Positions 42,950 through 50,911 of a stretch of 64,000 nucleotides of DNA are shown piece after piece. The notes under the pieces were generated by a model, which was not told where the DNA came from, made no database searches, and saw only the letters and a program-made list of their open reading frames with translations. Position 1 is the first letter of the stretch; each line of letters begins with the position of its first letter. The stretch spans positions 1-64,000 of the forward strand of contig NZ_MECL01000146.1 of the NCBI RefSeq assembly GCF_014596445.1, read 5' to 3'. Origin of the DNA: Streptomyces sp. CBMA29 (GTDB lineage: Bacteria; Actinomycetota; Actinomycetes; Streptomycetales; Streptomycetaceae). Made by a program: the position numbers and the translations under genes.

Positions 42950-44716
42950 GTGGCGGCCCACGACGACGACTACAACCGTGGCGGCCGACCCGCTCGTGGT
43001 TCGGAAGACCCCATGAGCCAGGTCGCCTTTCTTGAGCAGGAGATCGCCGTCCTGCGACGCAAGCTCGCCGATTCTCCGCGGCACACGAGGATTCTCGAGG
43101 AGCGGATCGTCGAGCTGCAGACCAACCTGGCAGGTGTGTCCGCGCAGAACGAACGGCTGGCGAACACCCTCCGGGAGGCCCGCGACCAGATCGTGGCCCT
43201 CAAGGAGGAAGTCGACCGGCTCGCGCAGCCACCTGCCGGCTTCGGCGTATTCCTTCAGGCCAATGACGACGGCACGGCCGACATCTTCACCGGCGGGCGC
43301 AAGCTCCGGGTGAACGTCAGCCCGGCCGTCGACCTCGAAGACCTCAGGCGCGGACAGGAGCTGATGCTCAACGAAGCGCTCAACGTCGTCGAGGCGATGG
43401 AGTTCGAGCGCGTCGGCGACATCGTCACCCTCAAGGAGGTCCTGGAGGACGGCGAGCGCGCCCTGGTGATCGGACACACCGACGAGGAGCGGGTGGTACG
43501 GCTCGCCGAACCTCTCCTCGACGGCGCCCTGCGGACCGGCGACGCCCTGCTGCTGGAACCGCGCTCCGGCTATGTCTACGAACGGGTCCCCAAGAGCGAG
43601 GTCGAAGAGCTCGTCCTCGAAGAGGTGCCCGACATCGACTACCGCCAGATCGGCGGACTCGGCGGCCAGATCGAGCAGATCCGCGACGCGGTGGAGCTGC
43701 CCTACCTGCACGCCGAACTCTTCAAGGAGTACGAACTGCGCCCGCCCAAGGGCGTGCTGCTCTACGGGCCTCCCGGCTGCGGAAAGACCCTCATTGCGAA
43801 AGCGGTCGCCAACTCGCTGGCGAAGAAGGTCGCCGAGGTCACCGGGCAGCCGCAGGGCAAGAGCTACTTCCTCAACATCAAGGGTCCCGAGCTGCTGAAC
43901 AAGTACGTCGGCGAGACCGAGCGGCAGATCCGCCTGGTCTTCCAGCGTGCGCGGGAGAAGGCGAGCGAGGGCACCCCCGTCATCGTCTTCTTCGACGAGA
44001 TGGAATCCCTCTTCCGCACCCGCGGATCCGGTGTCAGCTCGGACGTGGAGAACACCATCGTCCCGCAGCTCCTCGCCGAGATCGACGGTGTGGAGGGCCT
44101 GGAGAACGTCATCGTCATCGGCGCGTCCAACCGCGAGGACATGATCGACCCCGCGATCCTGCGGCCCGGCCGCCTGGACGTGAAGATCAAGATCGAGCGT
44201 CCCGACGCGGAAGCGGCCAAGGACATCTTCTCGAAGTACCTGGTCGACACCCTGCCGCTGCACGCCGAGGACCTCTCGGAGCACGGCGGATCCAAGGCGG
44301 GCACCGTGGACGCCATGATCCAGTCGGTGGTCGAGCGGATGTACTCCGAGACGGAGGAGAACCGCTTCCTGGAGGTCACCTACGCCAACGGGGACAAGGA
44401 AGTCCTCTACTTCAAGGACTTCAACTCCGGAGCGATGATCCAGAACATCGTCGACCGGGCCAAGAAGATGGCGATCAAGGACTTCCTCGACCACGACCAG
44501 CGCGGCCTGCGCGTCTCCCACCTGCTCGCCGCCTGTGTGGACGAGTTCAAGGAGAACGAGGACCTGCCCAATACCACCAACCCCGACGACTGGGCCCGTA
44601 TCTCCGGCAAGAAGGGCGAGCGGATCGTCTTCATCCGCACCCTGGTGACCGGAAAGCAGGGCGCGGACACCGGACGCTCCATCGACACCGTGGCGAACAC
44701 GGGACAGTATCTGTAA
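42950..44716 (+). CDS. arc: Proteasome-associated AAA ATPase ARC/Mpa
   Basis: ARC unfolds pupylated proteins and feeds them to the 20S core. The 588-residue protein has an N-terminal coiled coil (about residues 24-80, SQVAFLEQEIAVLRRKL onward) that binds Pup. Tandem OB domains follow, then an AAA module with Walker A GPPGCGKT near residue 272 and Walker B VIVFFDEME near 345. The C-terminus ends in QYL, the gate-opening tail that docks on PrcA. GTG 42950 lies just after GGAGGAGGTGAGG. It is followed by dop, pup, prcB and prcA, the usual order. Confidence 0.97.
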   Translation: MAAHDDDYNRGGRPARGSEDPMSQVAFLEQEIAVLRRKLADSPRHTRILEERIVELQTNLAGVSAQNERLANTLREARDQIVALKEEVDRLAQPPAGFGVFLQANDDGTADIFTGGRKLRVNVSPAVDLEDLRRGQELMLNEALNVVEAMEFERVGDIVTLKEVLEDGERALVIGHTDEERVVRLAEPLLDGALRTGDALLLEPRSGYVYERVPKSEVEELVLEEVPDIDYRQIGGLGGQIEQIRDAVELPYLHAELFKEYELRPPKGVLLYGPPGCGKTLIAKAVANSLAKKVAEVTGQPQGKSYFLNIKGPELLNKYVGETERQIRLVFQRAREKASEGTPVIVFFDEMESLFRTRGSGVSSDVENTIVPQLLAEIDGVEGLENVIVIGASNREDMIDPAILRPGRLDVKIKIERPDAEAAKDIFSKYLVDTLPLHAEDLSEHGGSKAGTVDAMIQSVVERMYSETEENRFLEVTYANGDKEVLYFKDFNSGAMIQNIVDRAKKMAIKDFLDHDQRGLRVSHLLAACVDEFKENEDLPNTTNPDDWARISGKKGERIVFIRTLVTGKQGADTGRSIDTVANTGQYL

Positions 44717-44726
44717 GCACTACCCT

Positions 44727-44763
44727 CCGGCTGCGGGTCCCCACAGCGGGTACCCGCAGCCGG
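44727..44763 (+). terminator. Stem-loop between arc and dop
   Basis: CCGGCTGCGGGT (44727-44738) pairs perfectly with 44752-44763 around a 13-nt loop. TGTGTTT follows. It lies 10 bp after the arc stop, so arc transcription probably ends or is reduced here before dop. Confidence 0.75.
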
Positions 44764-44809
44764 TGTGTTTCCGGCTCAGCACGGGCCGGAGCCGGGCAAG
44801 GAGGGCCGC

Positions 44810-46321
44810 ATGACCGTACGGCGAGTAATGGGCATCGAGACGGAGTACGGCATCTCGGTCCCCGGCCACCCCAACGCCAATGCCATGCTCACCTCGTCCC
44901 AGATCGTCAACGCCTACGCGGCGGCGATGCACCGGGCCAGGCGGGCCCGCTGGGATTTCGAGGAGGAGAACCCGCTGCGGGACGCCCGGGGCTTCGACCT
45001 CGCCCGGGACTCGGCCGACTCCACGCAGCTCACCGACGAGGACATCGGCCTGGCCAATGTGATCCTCACCAACGGCGCGCGGTTGTACGTCGACCACGCC
45101 CACCCCGAGTACTCCTCGCCCGAGATCACCAATCCGCGGGACGCGGTGCTGTGGGACAAGGCGGGCGAGCGCATCATGGCCGAGGCGGCGCTGCGGGCGG
45201 CGCAGCTCCCCGGCGCGCAGCCGATCCACCTCTACAAGAACAACACCGACAACAAGGGCGCCTCCTACGGCACGCACGAGAACTACCTGATGAAGCGGGA
45301 GACCCCGTTCTCGGACATCGTGCGGCACCTGACGCCCTTCTTCGTCTCCCGCCAGGTCGTGACCGGCGCGGGCCGGGTCGGCATCGGCCAGGACGGCCGT
45401 GAGGACGGCTTCCAGATCAGTCAGCGCGCCGACTACTTCGAGGTCGAGGTGGGCCTGGAGACCACCCTCAAGCGCCCGATCATCAACACCCGCGACGAAC
45501 CGCACTCCGACGCCGAGAAGTACCGCAGGCTCCATGTGATCATCGGCGACGCCAATCTCTCCGAGATCTCGACCTACCTCAAGCTGGGCACCACCGCGCT
45601 GGTGCTCTCCATGATCGAGGACTCCTTCATCAAGGTCGATCTGGCCGTCGACCAGCCGGTCCGCACCCTGCACGAGGTCTCCCACGACCCCACGCTGCGC
45701 CAGCTCGTCACGCTGCGTAACGGTCGCACGCTGACCGCCGTACAGCTCCAGATGGAGTATTTCGAGCTGGCCCGCAAATACGTCGAGGAGCGCTACGGCG
45801 CCGACGCGGACCCGCAGACCCGCGATGTGCTGGCCCGCTGGGAAGACGTGCTCAACCGGCTGGAGAACGACCCGATGAGCCTGTCGGGCGAGCTGGACTG
45901 GATCGCCAAGCGCGAGCTGCTGGAGGGCTACCGGCGCCGCGACGACCTGGGCTGGGACGCCGCCAGGCTGCACCTGGTCGACCTCCAGTACGCCGACGTA
46001 CGCCCCGACAAGGGCCTCTACAACCGGCTGGTGGAGCGTGGCCGCATGCGGCGGCTGCTGGACGAGCCCGATGTCGTCAGGGCCGCCACCAAGCCGCCCG
46101 AGGACACCAGGGCGTACTTCCGCGGGCGCTGTCTCGAACAGTACGCGGACGACGTCGCCGCCGCCTCCTGGGACTCGGTGATCTTCGATCTGCCCGGCCG
46201 GGACTCGCTCCAGCGGGTTCCCACGCTGGAGCCGCTGCGGGGCACCCGCAAGCACGTGAAGGAGCTGCTGGACCGCTGTCGTACGGCGGAAGACCTGGTA
46301 CGGATCCTTTCGGGCGGCTGA
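44810..46321 (+). CDS. dop: Deamidase/depupylase of Pup
   Basis: Dop removes Pup from conjugates, and in species whose Pup ends in Gln it first converts that residue to Glu. The 503-residue carboxylate-amine-ligase-fold protein begins MTVRRVMGIETEYGISVPG, with the metal-binding Glu of the ETEYG motif. It also shows HLYKNNTDNKGASYGTHENY, RPIINTRDEPH and LHVIIGDANLSEISTYLKLG, shared with its paralogue PafA. The insertion after the first strand (about residues 40-75) distinguishes Dop from PafA. ATG 44810 follows AAGGAGG. Pup in this genome already ends in Glu, so depupylation should be its main job. Confidence 0.96.
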   Translation: MTVRRVMGIETEYGISVPGHPNANAMLTSSQIVNAYAAAMHRARRARWDFEEENPLRDARGFDLARDSADSTQLTDEDIGLANVILTNGARLYVDHAHPEYSSPEITNPRDAVLWDKAGERIMAEAALRAAQLPGAQPIHLYKNNTDNKGASYGTHENYLMKRETPFSDIVRHLTPFFVSRQVVTGAGRVGIGQDGREDGFQISQRADYFEVEVGLETTLKRPIINTRDEPHSDAEKYRRLHVIIGDANLSEISTYLKLGTTALVLSMIEDSFIKVDLAVDQPVRTLHEVSHDPTLRQLVTLRNGRTLTAVQLQMEYFELARKYVEERYGADADPQTRDVLARWEDVLNRLENDPMSLSGELDWIAKRELLEGYRRRDDLGWDAARLHLVDLQYADVRPDKGLYNRLVERGRMRRLLDEPDVVRAATKPPEDTRAYFRGRCLEQYADDVAAASWDSVIFDLPGRDSLQRVPTLEPLRGTRKHVKELLDRCRTAEDLVRILSGG

Positions 46322-46421
46322 TCGGCGGCCCGATCCGGGGCTGAAACGGTCCAGAACCGGGAAACAACCCAGTGGCACTCGTACGTTGACGTAATCGAGC
46401 GCTGATGTCGGGCCCTGCTTG

Positions 46422-46427
46422 TAGGGT
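46422..46427 (+). promoter_or_regulatory. Candidate -10 box of the pup-prcB-prcA operon
   Basis: TAGGGT lies 50 bases before the pup start in the 156-bp gap after dop. TTGACG is present at 46386-46391 but is 30 bp away, too far to pair with it, so the -35 is unclear. A separate promoter here would let pup be made in excess of dop. Confidence 0.4.
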
Positions 46428-46477
46428 CTGATCTTGTAGGCAGTCAACCGAGCGCACGGAATAGCGGGGTGAGGGAC

Positions 46478-46696
46478 ATGGCTACCAAGGACACCGACGG
46501 CGGACAGCAGAAGGCGACGCGTTCCACGGAGGAGGTCGAGGAGGTCCAGCAGGACGCCCAGGCGGCCGACGACCTCAAGGAGCGCCAGGAGAAGCTCTCC
46601 GACGACGTGGACTCGGTGCTGGATGAGATCGACGACGTACTCGAGGAGAACGCCGAGGACTTCGTGCGTTCCTTCGTGCAGAAGGGCGGCGAGTAG
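46478..46696 (+). CDS. pup: Prokaryotic ubiquitin-like protein Pup
   Basis: Pup is the small, mostly disordered tag joined through its C-terminal Glu side chain to lysines of target proteins. The 72-residue protein has the central amphipathic stretch DDLKERQEKLSDDVDSVLDE that forms a helix on ARC's coiled coil, and the conserved end VQKGGE. The last residue is Glu, encoded by GAG just before TAG, rather than the Gln of mycobacterial Pup. ATG 46478 follows GAGGG closely. prcB begins at the base after the pup stop. Confidence 0.97.
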   Translation: MATKDTDGGQQKATRSTEEVEEVQQDAQAADDLKERQEKLSDDVDSVLDEIDDVLEENAEDFVRSFVQKGGE

Positions 46697-47542
46697 GTGG
46701 CAGCCGGCACGTATGGCACCGGACGGCTCCCGGCGGCGTTCCTGACGCCGGGGTCCTCCTCCTTCCTGGACTTCCTGGGCGACCACTCGCCGGAGCTGCT
46801 GCCTGGCAACCGGTCGCTCCCGCCGGTCAAGGGCGCCGTCGAACTCCCGCACGGCACCACGATCGTGGCCGCCACCTTCGGCGGCGGGGTCATCCTCGCC
46901 GGTGACCGGCGGGCCACGATGGGCAATGTCATCGCCCAGCGCGACATCGAGAAGGTCTTCCCCGCCGACGAGTTCTCGGCGGTCGGCATCGCGGGCACCG
47001 CGGGTCTCGCGGTGGAGATGGTCAAGCTCTTCCAACTGGAGCTGGAGCACTACGAGAAGATCGAAGGGGCGACCCTGTCCCTGGAGGGCAAGGCCAACCG
47101 GCTGTCCACCATGATCCGCGGCAACCTCGGCATGGCGCTCCAAGGGCTGGCCGTCGTCCCGCTCTTCGCCGGATACGACACCGAGCGCGAGAAGGGCCGC
47201 ATCTTCTCGTACGACGTGACCGGCGGTCGCAGCGAGGACGTGGGCTTCACCGCGACCGGCTCCGGCTCGGTGTACGCCCGCAGCTCGCTGAAGAAGCTCT
47301 ACCGCGGCGACCTCACGGAGCGTCAGTTGGCCACCGCCGTCATCCAGGCGCTCTACGACGCCGCGGACGACGACTCGGCCACCGGCGGCCCCGACATCAC
47401 CCGGCGGATCTTCCCGATCGTCGCGGTGATCACCGAAGAGGGCTTCCGCAGGCTCAGCGAGGCCGAGGTCTCCGAGATCGCCCGCGCCGTACTGGACGGA
47501 CGTCTGGAGCACCCCGACGGCCCGCAGGCCGAAGTGCTCTGA
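46697..47542 (+). CDS. prcB: 20S proteasome beta subunit
   Basis: PrcB forms the proteolytic inner rings of the 20S proteasome. The 281-residue precursor carries a 53-residue propeptide ending PHG, which is cut off to expose Thr54 of TTIVAATFGGGVILAGD as the catalytic nucleophile. Asp and Lys partners lie in AGDRRATMG and the nearby strand, and GTGSGS-type TATGSGSVYARS completes the active site. The GTG start at 46697 follows directly on the pup stop, with the Shine-Dalgarno site inside pup. Coupled expression with pup and prcA is expected. Confidence 0.97.
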   Translation: MAAGTYGTGRLPAAFLTPGSSSFLDFLGDHSPELLPGNRSLPPVKGAVELPHGTTIVAATFGGGVILAGDRRATMGNVIAQRDIEKVFPADEFSAVGIAGTAGLAVEMVKLFQLELEHYEKIEGATLSLEGKANRLSTMIRGNLGMALQGLAVVPLFAGYDTEREKGRIFSYDVTGGRSEDVGFTATGSGSVYARSSLKKLYRGDLTERQLATAVIQALYDAADDDSATGGPDITRRIFPIVAVITEEGFRRLSEAEVSEIARAVLDGRLEHPDGPQAEVL

Positions 47543-47613
47543 GAGCCGGTCAGTTGAGAACCGGTCAAGCGACGCATCCCTCAGAGCCGACAGCAGAAAG
47601 GCACGGTTAGCCG

Positions 47614-48360
47614 GTGTCCACGCCCTTTTACGTTTCACCTCAGCAGGCCATGGCCGACCGCGCCGAGTACGCCCGCAAGGGCATCGCGCGTGGCCGCAGC
47701 GTCGTCGTGCTCCAGTACACCGACGGCATCGTCTTCGTCGCCGAGAACCCGTCACGGGCACTCCACAAGGTCAGCGAGATCTACGACCGGATCGCCTTCG
47801 CGGCGGTCGGCAAGTACAACGAGTTCGAGAATCTGCGGATCGGCGGCGTGCGCTACGCCGATCTGCGCGGATACACCTACGACCGCGAGGACGTGACGGC
47901 CCGTGGGCTGGCCAACGTCTACGCGCAGACCCTGGGCACCATCTTCTCCAGCGTGGGGGAGAAGCCCTACGAGGTCGAACTGATCGTCGCGGAGGTCGGC
48001 TCGGCCCCCGAGGACGACCAGATCTACCGGCTGCCGCACGACGGGTCGATCGTCGACGAGCACGGCGCGGTCGCGGTCGGCGGCAACTCCGACCAGATCG
48101 GCAGCTACCTCGACCAGCGGCACCGCGACGGCATGACGCTCGCCGAGGCGCTGGCACTGGCCGTCGAATCCCTCGGCCGCGACAACAACGGCAGCGACCG
48201 CCAGCTCACCGCCGAGCAGTTGGAGGTCGCCGTCCTCGACCGCACCCGCCCCCAGCAGCGCAAGTTCAAGCGCATCCTCGGCCGCCAGCTCTCCCGCCTG
48301 CTGGAGACCGAGTCCGCCTCGACGGCCACCACCGACGACCCCTCCGACGAGGAGGAGTAG
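47614..48360 (+). CDS. prcA: 20S proteasome alpha subunit
   Basis: PrcA forms the outer rings of the 20S proteasome and its entry gate. The 248-residue protein begins MSTPFYVSPQQAMADRAEYARKGIARG, the gate and H0 helix region, and contains the alpha-type ENPSRALHKVSEIYDRI, where a Lys-pocket receives the QYL tail of ARC. The C-terminal 20 residues are acidic and Ser/Thr-rich, as in other Streptomyces PrcA. GTG 47614 lies 71 bp after prcB, a longer gap than usual but with no terminator. Confidence 0.97.
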   Translation: MSTPFYVSPQQAMADRAEYARKGIARGRSVVVLQYTDGIVFVAENPSRALHKVSEIYDRIAFAAVGKYNEFENLRIGGVRYADLRGYTYDREDVTARGLANVYAQTLGTIFSSVGEKPYEVELIVAEVGSAPEDDQIYRLPHDGSIVDEHGAVAVGGNSDQIGSYLDQRHRDGMTLAEALALAVESLGRDNNGSDRQLTAEQLEVAVLDRTRPQQRKFKRILGRQLSRLLETESASTATTDDPSDEEE

Positions 48361-48433
48361 CCTCCGGCCCGGTTCAGCGGACCTCCCGGCCCGGCCACGT
48401 GCGGCCCGCCGCGAGACCTGCCGCCGGGCGATG

Positions 48434-48465
48434 GGCTGAGCGCGCGGGGAACCGCGCGCTCAGCC
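48434..48465. terminator. Bidirectional terminator after prcA
   Basis: GGCTGAGCGCGCGG (48434-48447) pairs perfectly with 48452-48465 around the tetraloop GGAA. It lies between convergent prcA and the LacI-family gene, and is the end point of the pup-prcBA transcript. Confidence 0.85.
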
Positions 48466-48488
48466 ATTACCGCGCCGCGGTCGGGGGA

Positions 48489-49553
48489 TCAGCGCGGCGG
48501 CGGGGCCGAGGAGCCGCGGACGACGAGCTCCACGGGGAGTTCCACCGGCCCGACGGAGCCCCCGTCGAGAAGGGTGAGCAGAGCGGTCATCCCGCGGTCC
48601 CCGACCGCTTCGGCGGGCAGCCGAACACTGGTCAGTTCCGGGTCGAGCGCAGTGGCCAACGCCAAATCGTCGAAGCCGGTGACGGACAGGTCCGTGGGCA
48701 CCCGGAGCCCGAGGCTCCTGGCGGCCTTGCACGCCCCGGCGGCCAGGATGTCGTCGTCGCACAGCAGGGCGGTGGGCCGAGGACCCGGCCCGCGCAGAGC
48801 GCGCAGGGCGGCGGACCGGCCGGCGTCCACGTCCAGGGAGCAGCGCTCGGAGGTGATTTCCACTCCGGGAACCGCGGCCAGCTCGGCCGCGACCGTCCGC
48901 GTGCGTTCGTGGAACGTCCAGCTGTCGATGTCGGCCGCGACATGGGCGATCCGCCGGTGCCCGAGCGCGACGAGATGGCGCACCACCTGCCGGAATCCGT
49001 CGCCGACCGCCAGGTCGACCGTGGGGGGACCGCCCGGCGCCGCCGGACCGCTGTCGAGCATCACCAGCGGCAGTTCGCCGCCGCCGATGCCGGCCAGGGC
49101 GTCCGCGGCCATCGAGGAGGCGATGACCCCGTCGATGGCGGCCTGGGCGGAGCCGAAGGGGTCGCGGGCCGGCCCGACGCCGTCGGGTGACGGGTAGAGC
49201 ACCACGCCGAAGCCGTGCTCGGCGGCGACCAACGCCGCCCCCGTGTAGACACGCGCGAAATACTCGTTGGTGAGCGCGGGCACCACCATCAGGGCCGTCC
49301 GGGTGCGGCCGAGCCGCAGATTGCGGGCGGCGAGATTCGGCCGGTAGCCGAGCCGCCCCGCCGCGTCCCGTACGGCGTGCGCCGTCCGCTCCGACACCCG
49401 GCCGTGCCACTTCCCGCCGAGCACGAGCGAGACCGTCGCCTGCGACACTCCGGCCGCCCGTGCGACGTCACGAGAGGTCGGCCGCGTACTCCCCGTCAAC
49501 CTTCCGCACCCTTTCCGTTCGCTCCTGCGGGTGGACCCGCCGACTGCCGACAT
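48489..49553 (-). CDS. LacI-family transcriptional regulator
   Basis: This 354-residue repressor has an N-terminal helix-turn-helix (SRDVARAAGVSQATVSLVL, then hinge helix residues RPNLAARNLRLGRT). A periplasmic-binding-type effector domain follows, with FDDLALATALDPELTSVR near the C-terminus. It is divergent from the MFS gene and probably controls it. ATG 49553 has no Shine-Dalgarno site upstream; a TTG eighteen codons later, after GGAAGG, is possible. Unlike most LacI proteins it carries an insertion after the recognition helix (LGGKWHGRV). The ligand is unknown. Confidence 0.88.
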   Translation of the reverse strand: MSAVGGSTRRSERKGCGRLTGSTRPTSRDVARAAGVSQATVSLVLGGKWHGRVSERTAHAVRDAAGRLGYRPNLAARNLRLGRTRTALMVVPALTNEYFARVYTGAALVAAEHGFGVVLYPSPDGVGPARDPFGSAQAAIDGVIASSMAADALAGIGGGELPLVMLDSGPAAPGGPPTVDLAVGDGFRQVVRHLVALGHRRIAHVAADIDSWTFHERTRTVAAELAAVPGVEITSERCSLDVDAGRSAALRALRGPGPRPTALLCDDDILAAGACKAARSLGLRVPTDLSVTGFDDLALATALDPELTSVRLPAEAVGDRGMTALLTLLDGGSVGPVELPVELVVRGSSAPPPR

Positions 49554-49572
49554 GGTACGTATGACCGTAGAC

Positions 49573-49584
49573 GTTATACGTAAC
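49573..49584 (-). promoter_or_regulatory. Candidate operator between the LacI and MFS genes
   Basis: GTTATACGTAAC contains the inverted repeat GTTA/TAAC, 20 bp upstream of the lacI-type start. TACGTA also occurs nearby at 49556-49561. LacI-family sites are usually longer palindromes with a central CG, and this one has CG near its centre, so it is plausible but short. Confidence 0.35.
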
Positions 49585-49592
49585 ACGTGAGC

Positions 49593-49640
49593 GGTCGCAG
49601 CTTGCGGGTCGCCGGTTGCGGGTCGCAGCTTGCGGGTCGC
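49593..49640. repeat. Pair of 20-bp direct repeats
   Basis: GGTCGCAGCTTGCGGGTCGC occurs exactly at 49593-49612 and 49621-49640, with an 8-bp spacer. TGCGGGTCGC is also repeated between them. The array lies directly upstream of the MFS gene and ends 41 bp before its start codon. Confidence 0.85.
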
Positions 49641-49681
49641 GGCGGCGAAGCACCGGGGACCGCCGGGGGAGAGGAGCCGGG

Positions 49682-50902
49682 ATGGCTGGGCAGACCGCGG
49701 GATACGGGGACCTGCTGCGTACACGGCACGCCGCACGGCTGCTCGGCGGGACCCTCCTCGGACGGCTGCCCAACGCCATGGCGGCGCTCGCCATCGTGCT
49801 CTTCGCGCGCTCCGAGGGCGCCGGATACGGCCTCGCGGGCGCCCTGTCCGCGATCTACGGCGCCGCCGTCGCCATCGGGCAGCCGCTGCTCGGCCGGGCC
49901 GTCGACCGGCGCGGTCAGCCGCGGGTGATGACCGCCGCCGCGCTGCTGGCCGCGGCGGGCTTCGCGCTGCTCGCGGCCGTCGTCCTGGCCGGAGTCGCCA
50001 CACCGCCGCTGGAGGGCGGCCTGCGGGCGCTGTGGGCCTCCGTGCTGGGCGACGAGGAGCGGGTGCAGAAGGCGTACGCGCTGGACGCCGCCGCGCAGGA
50101 GGTGCTGTTCACCCTGGGCCCGCTGCTGGTGACCGTCATCGTCTCGGCCGCCTCGCAGTCCTTCGCCCTGATCGTCACCGGCGCGCTCGGCGTCGCGGGA
50201 ACCCTCGTCGTGGTGACCTCCCGGCCCTCCCGGCAGTGGCGGGCCGCCCCGCACGAGGCCCACTGGCTCGGCGCGCTGCGCTCACCCGGCCTCGCCGTCC
50301 TGCTCGGCGCCTTCTTCTTCGTCGGCATCGCCCTGGGCGCCGTCTCGCTGGCCGCCGTGGCCTACGGCGACGCGCACGGCGGCGGCCCGGTCGCCGCGTA
50401 CGTCCTGGCCGCCAACGGCGCGGGCGCCCTCGTCGGCGGCCTCACCTACGGCGCCCGCGTCTGGTCCGGCGCGCCCGAGCGCCGCCTGCGGCTGCTCTCG
50501 GTCGGCCTCGCCCTCTGCTTCCCGCCGCTGGCGCTGGTGCCGGGCCTGCCCTGGATGCTGCCGCTGGCCGCGCTCGCCGGACTCTTCCTCGCGCCCGCCC
50601 TGGCCTGCGGTTTCCTCGTGGTCGACCGACACGCCCCGGCCGGCACCGTCACCGAGGCGTTTTCCTGGGTGGTGACCTCGATCGGCGTCGGCGCGGCGCT
50701 CGGCACGGCCGCCGCCGGAGTCGCCGCCCAACACGGCGGCACGGCCGCCGGATTCACGGTCGCGGGCGCGGGCGGCGCGGTCGCGATGCTCGTCCTGCTG
50801 TGCACCGGCCGAATCCTGACGCCGTCAAACCTCCGGAGCCCCTCCGAAAAAGATCGAAACGGAGCGGTCGAACCTCGTTTCAGCACCACGCATCAGGCGT
50901 AA
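49682..50902 (+). CDS. Major facilitator superfamily transporter
   Basis: This 406-residue integral membrane protein has about twelve hydrophobic segments in two halves separated by the basic loop TSRPSRQWRAAPHEAHW. RAVDRRGQPRVM matches the loop 2-3 motif A region of MFS drug or metabolite exporters. ATG 49682 is preceded by GAGGAG. It lies between the divergent LacI-type gene and pafA, its stop being only 9 bp before the pafA ATG, so the pafA promoter is inside its 3' end. The substrate is unknown. Confidence 0.88.
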   Translation: MAGQTAGYGDLLRTRHAARLLGGTLLGRLPNAMAALAIVLFARSEGAGYGLAGALSAIYGAAVAIGQPLLGRAVDRRGQPRVMTAAALLAAAGFALLAAVVLAGVATPPLEGGLRALWASVLGDEERVQKAYALDAAAQEVLFTLGPLLVTVIVSAASQSFALIVTGALGVAGTLVVVTSRPSRQWRAAPHEAHWLGALRSPGLAVLLGAFFFVGIALGAVSLAAVAYGDAHGGGPVAAYVLAANGAGALVGGLTYGARVWSGAPERRLRLLSVGLALCFPPLALVPGLPWMLPLAALAGLFLAPALACGFLVVDRHAPAGTVTEAFSWVVTSIGVGAALGTAAAGVAAQHGGTAAGFTVAGAGGAVAMLVLLCTGRILTPSNLRSPSEKDRNGAVEPRFSTTHQA

Positions 50903-50905
50903 TGT
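50900..50905 (+). promoter_or_regulatory. Candidate -10 box for leaderless pafA transcript
   Basis: TAATGT ends six bases before the pafA ATG at 50912, overlapping the last codon region of the MFS gene. There is no Shine-Dalgarno site. GTTTCA at 50877-50882 is a weak -35 with a 17-bp spacer. Confidence 0.5.
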
Positions 50906-50911
50906 TCAGAC

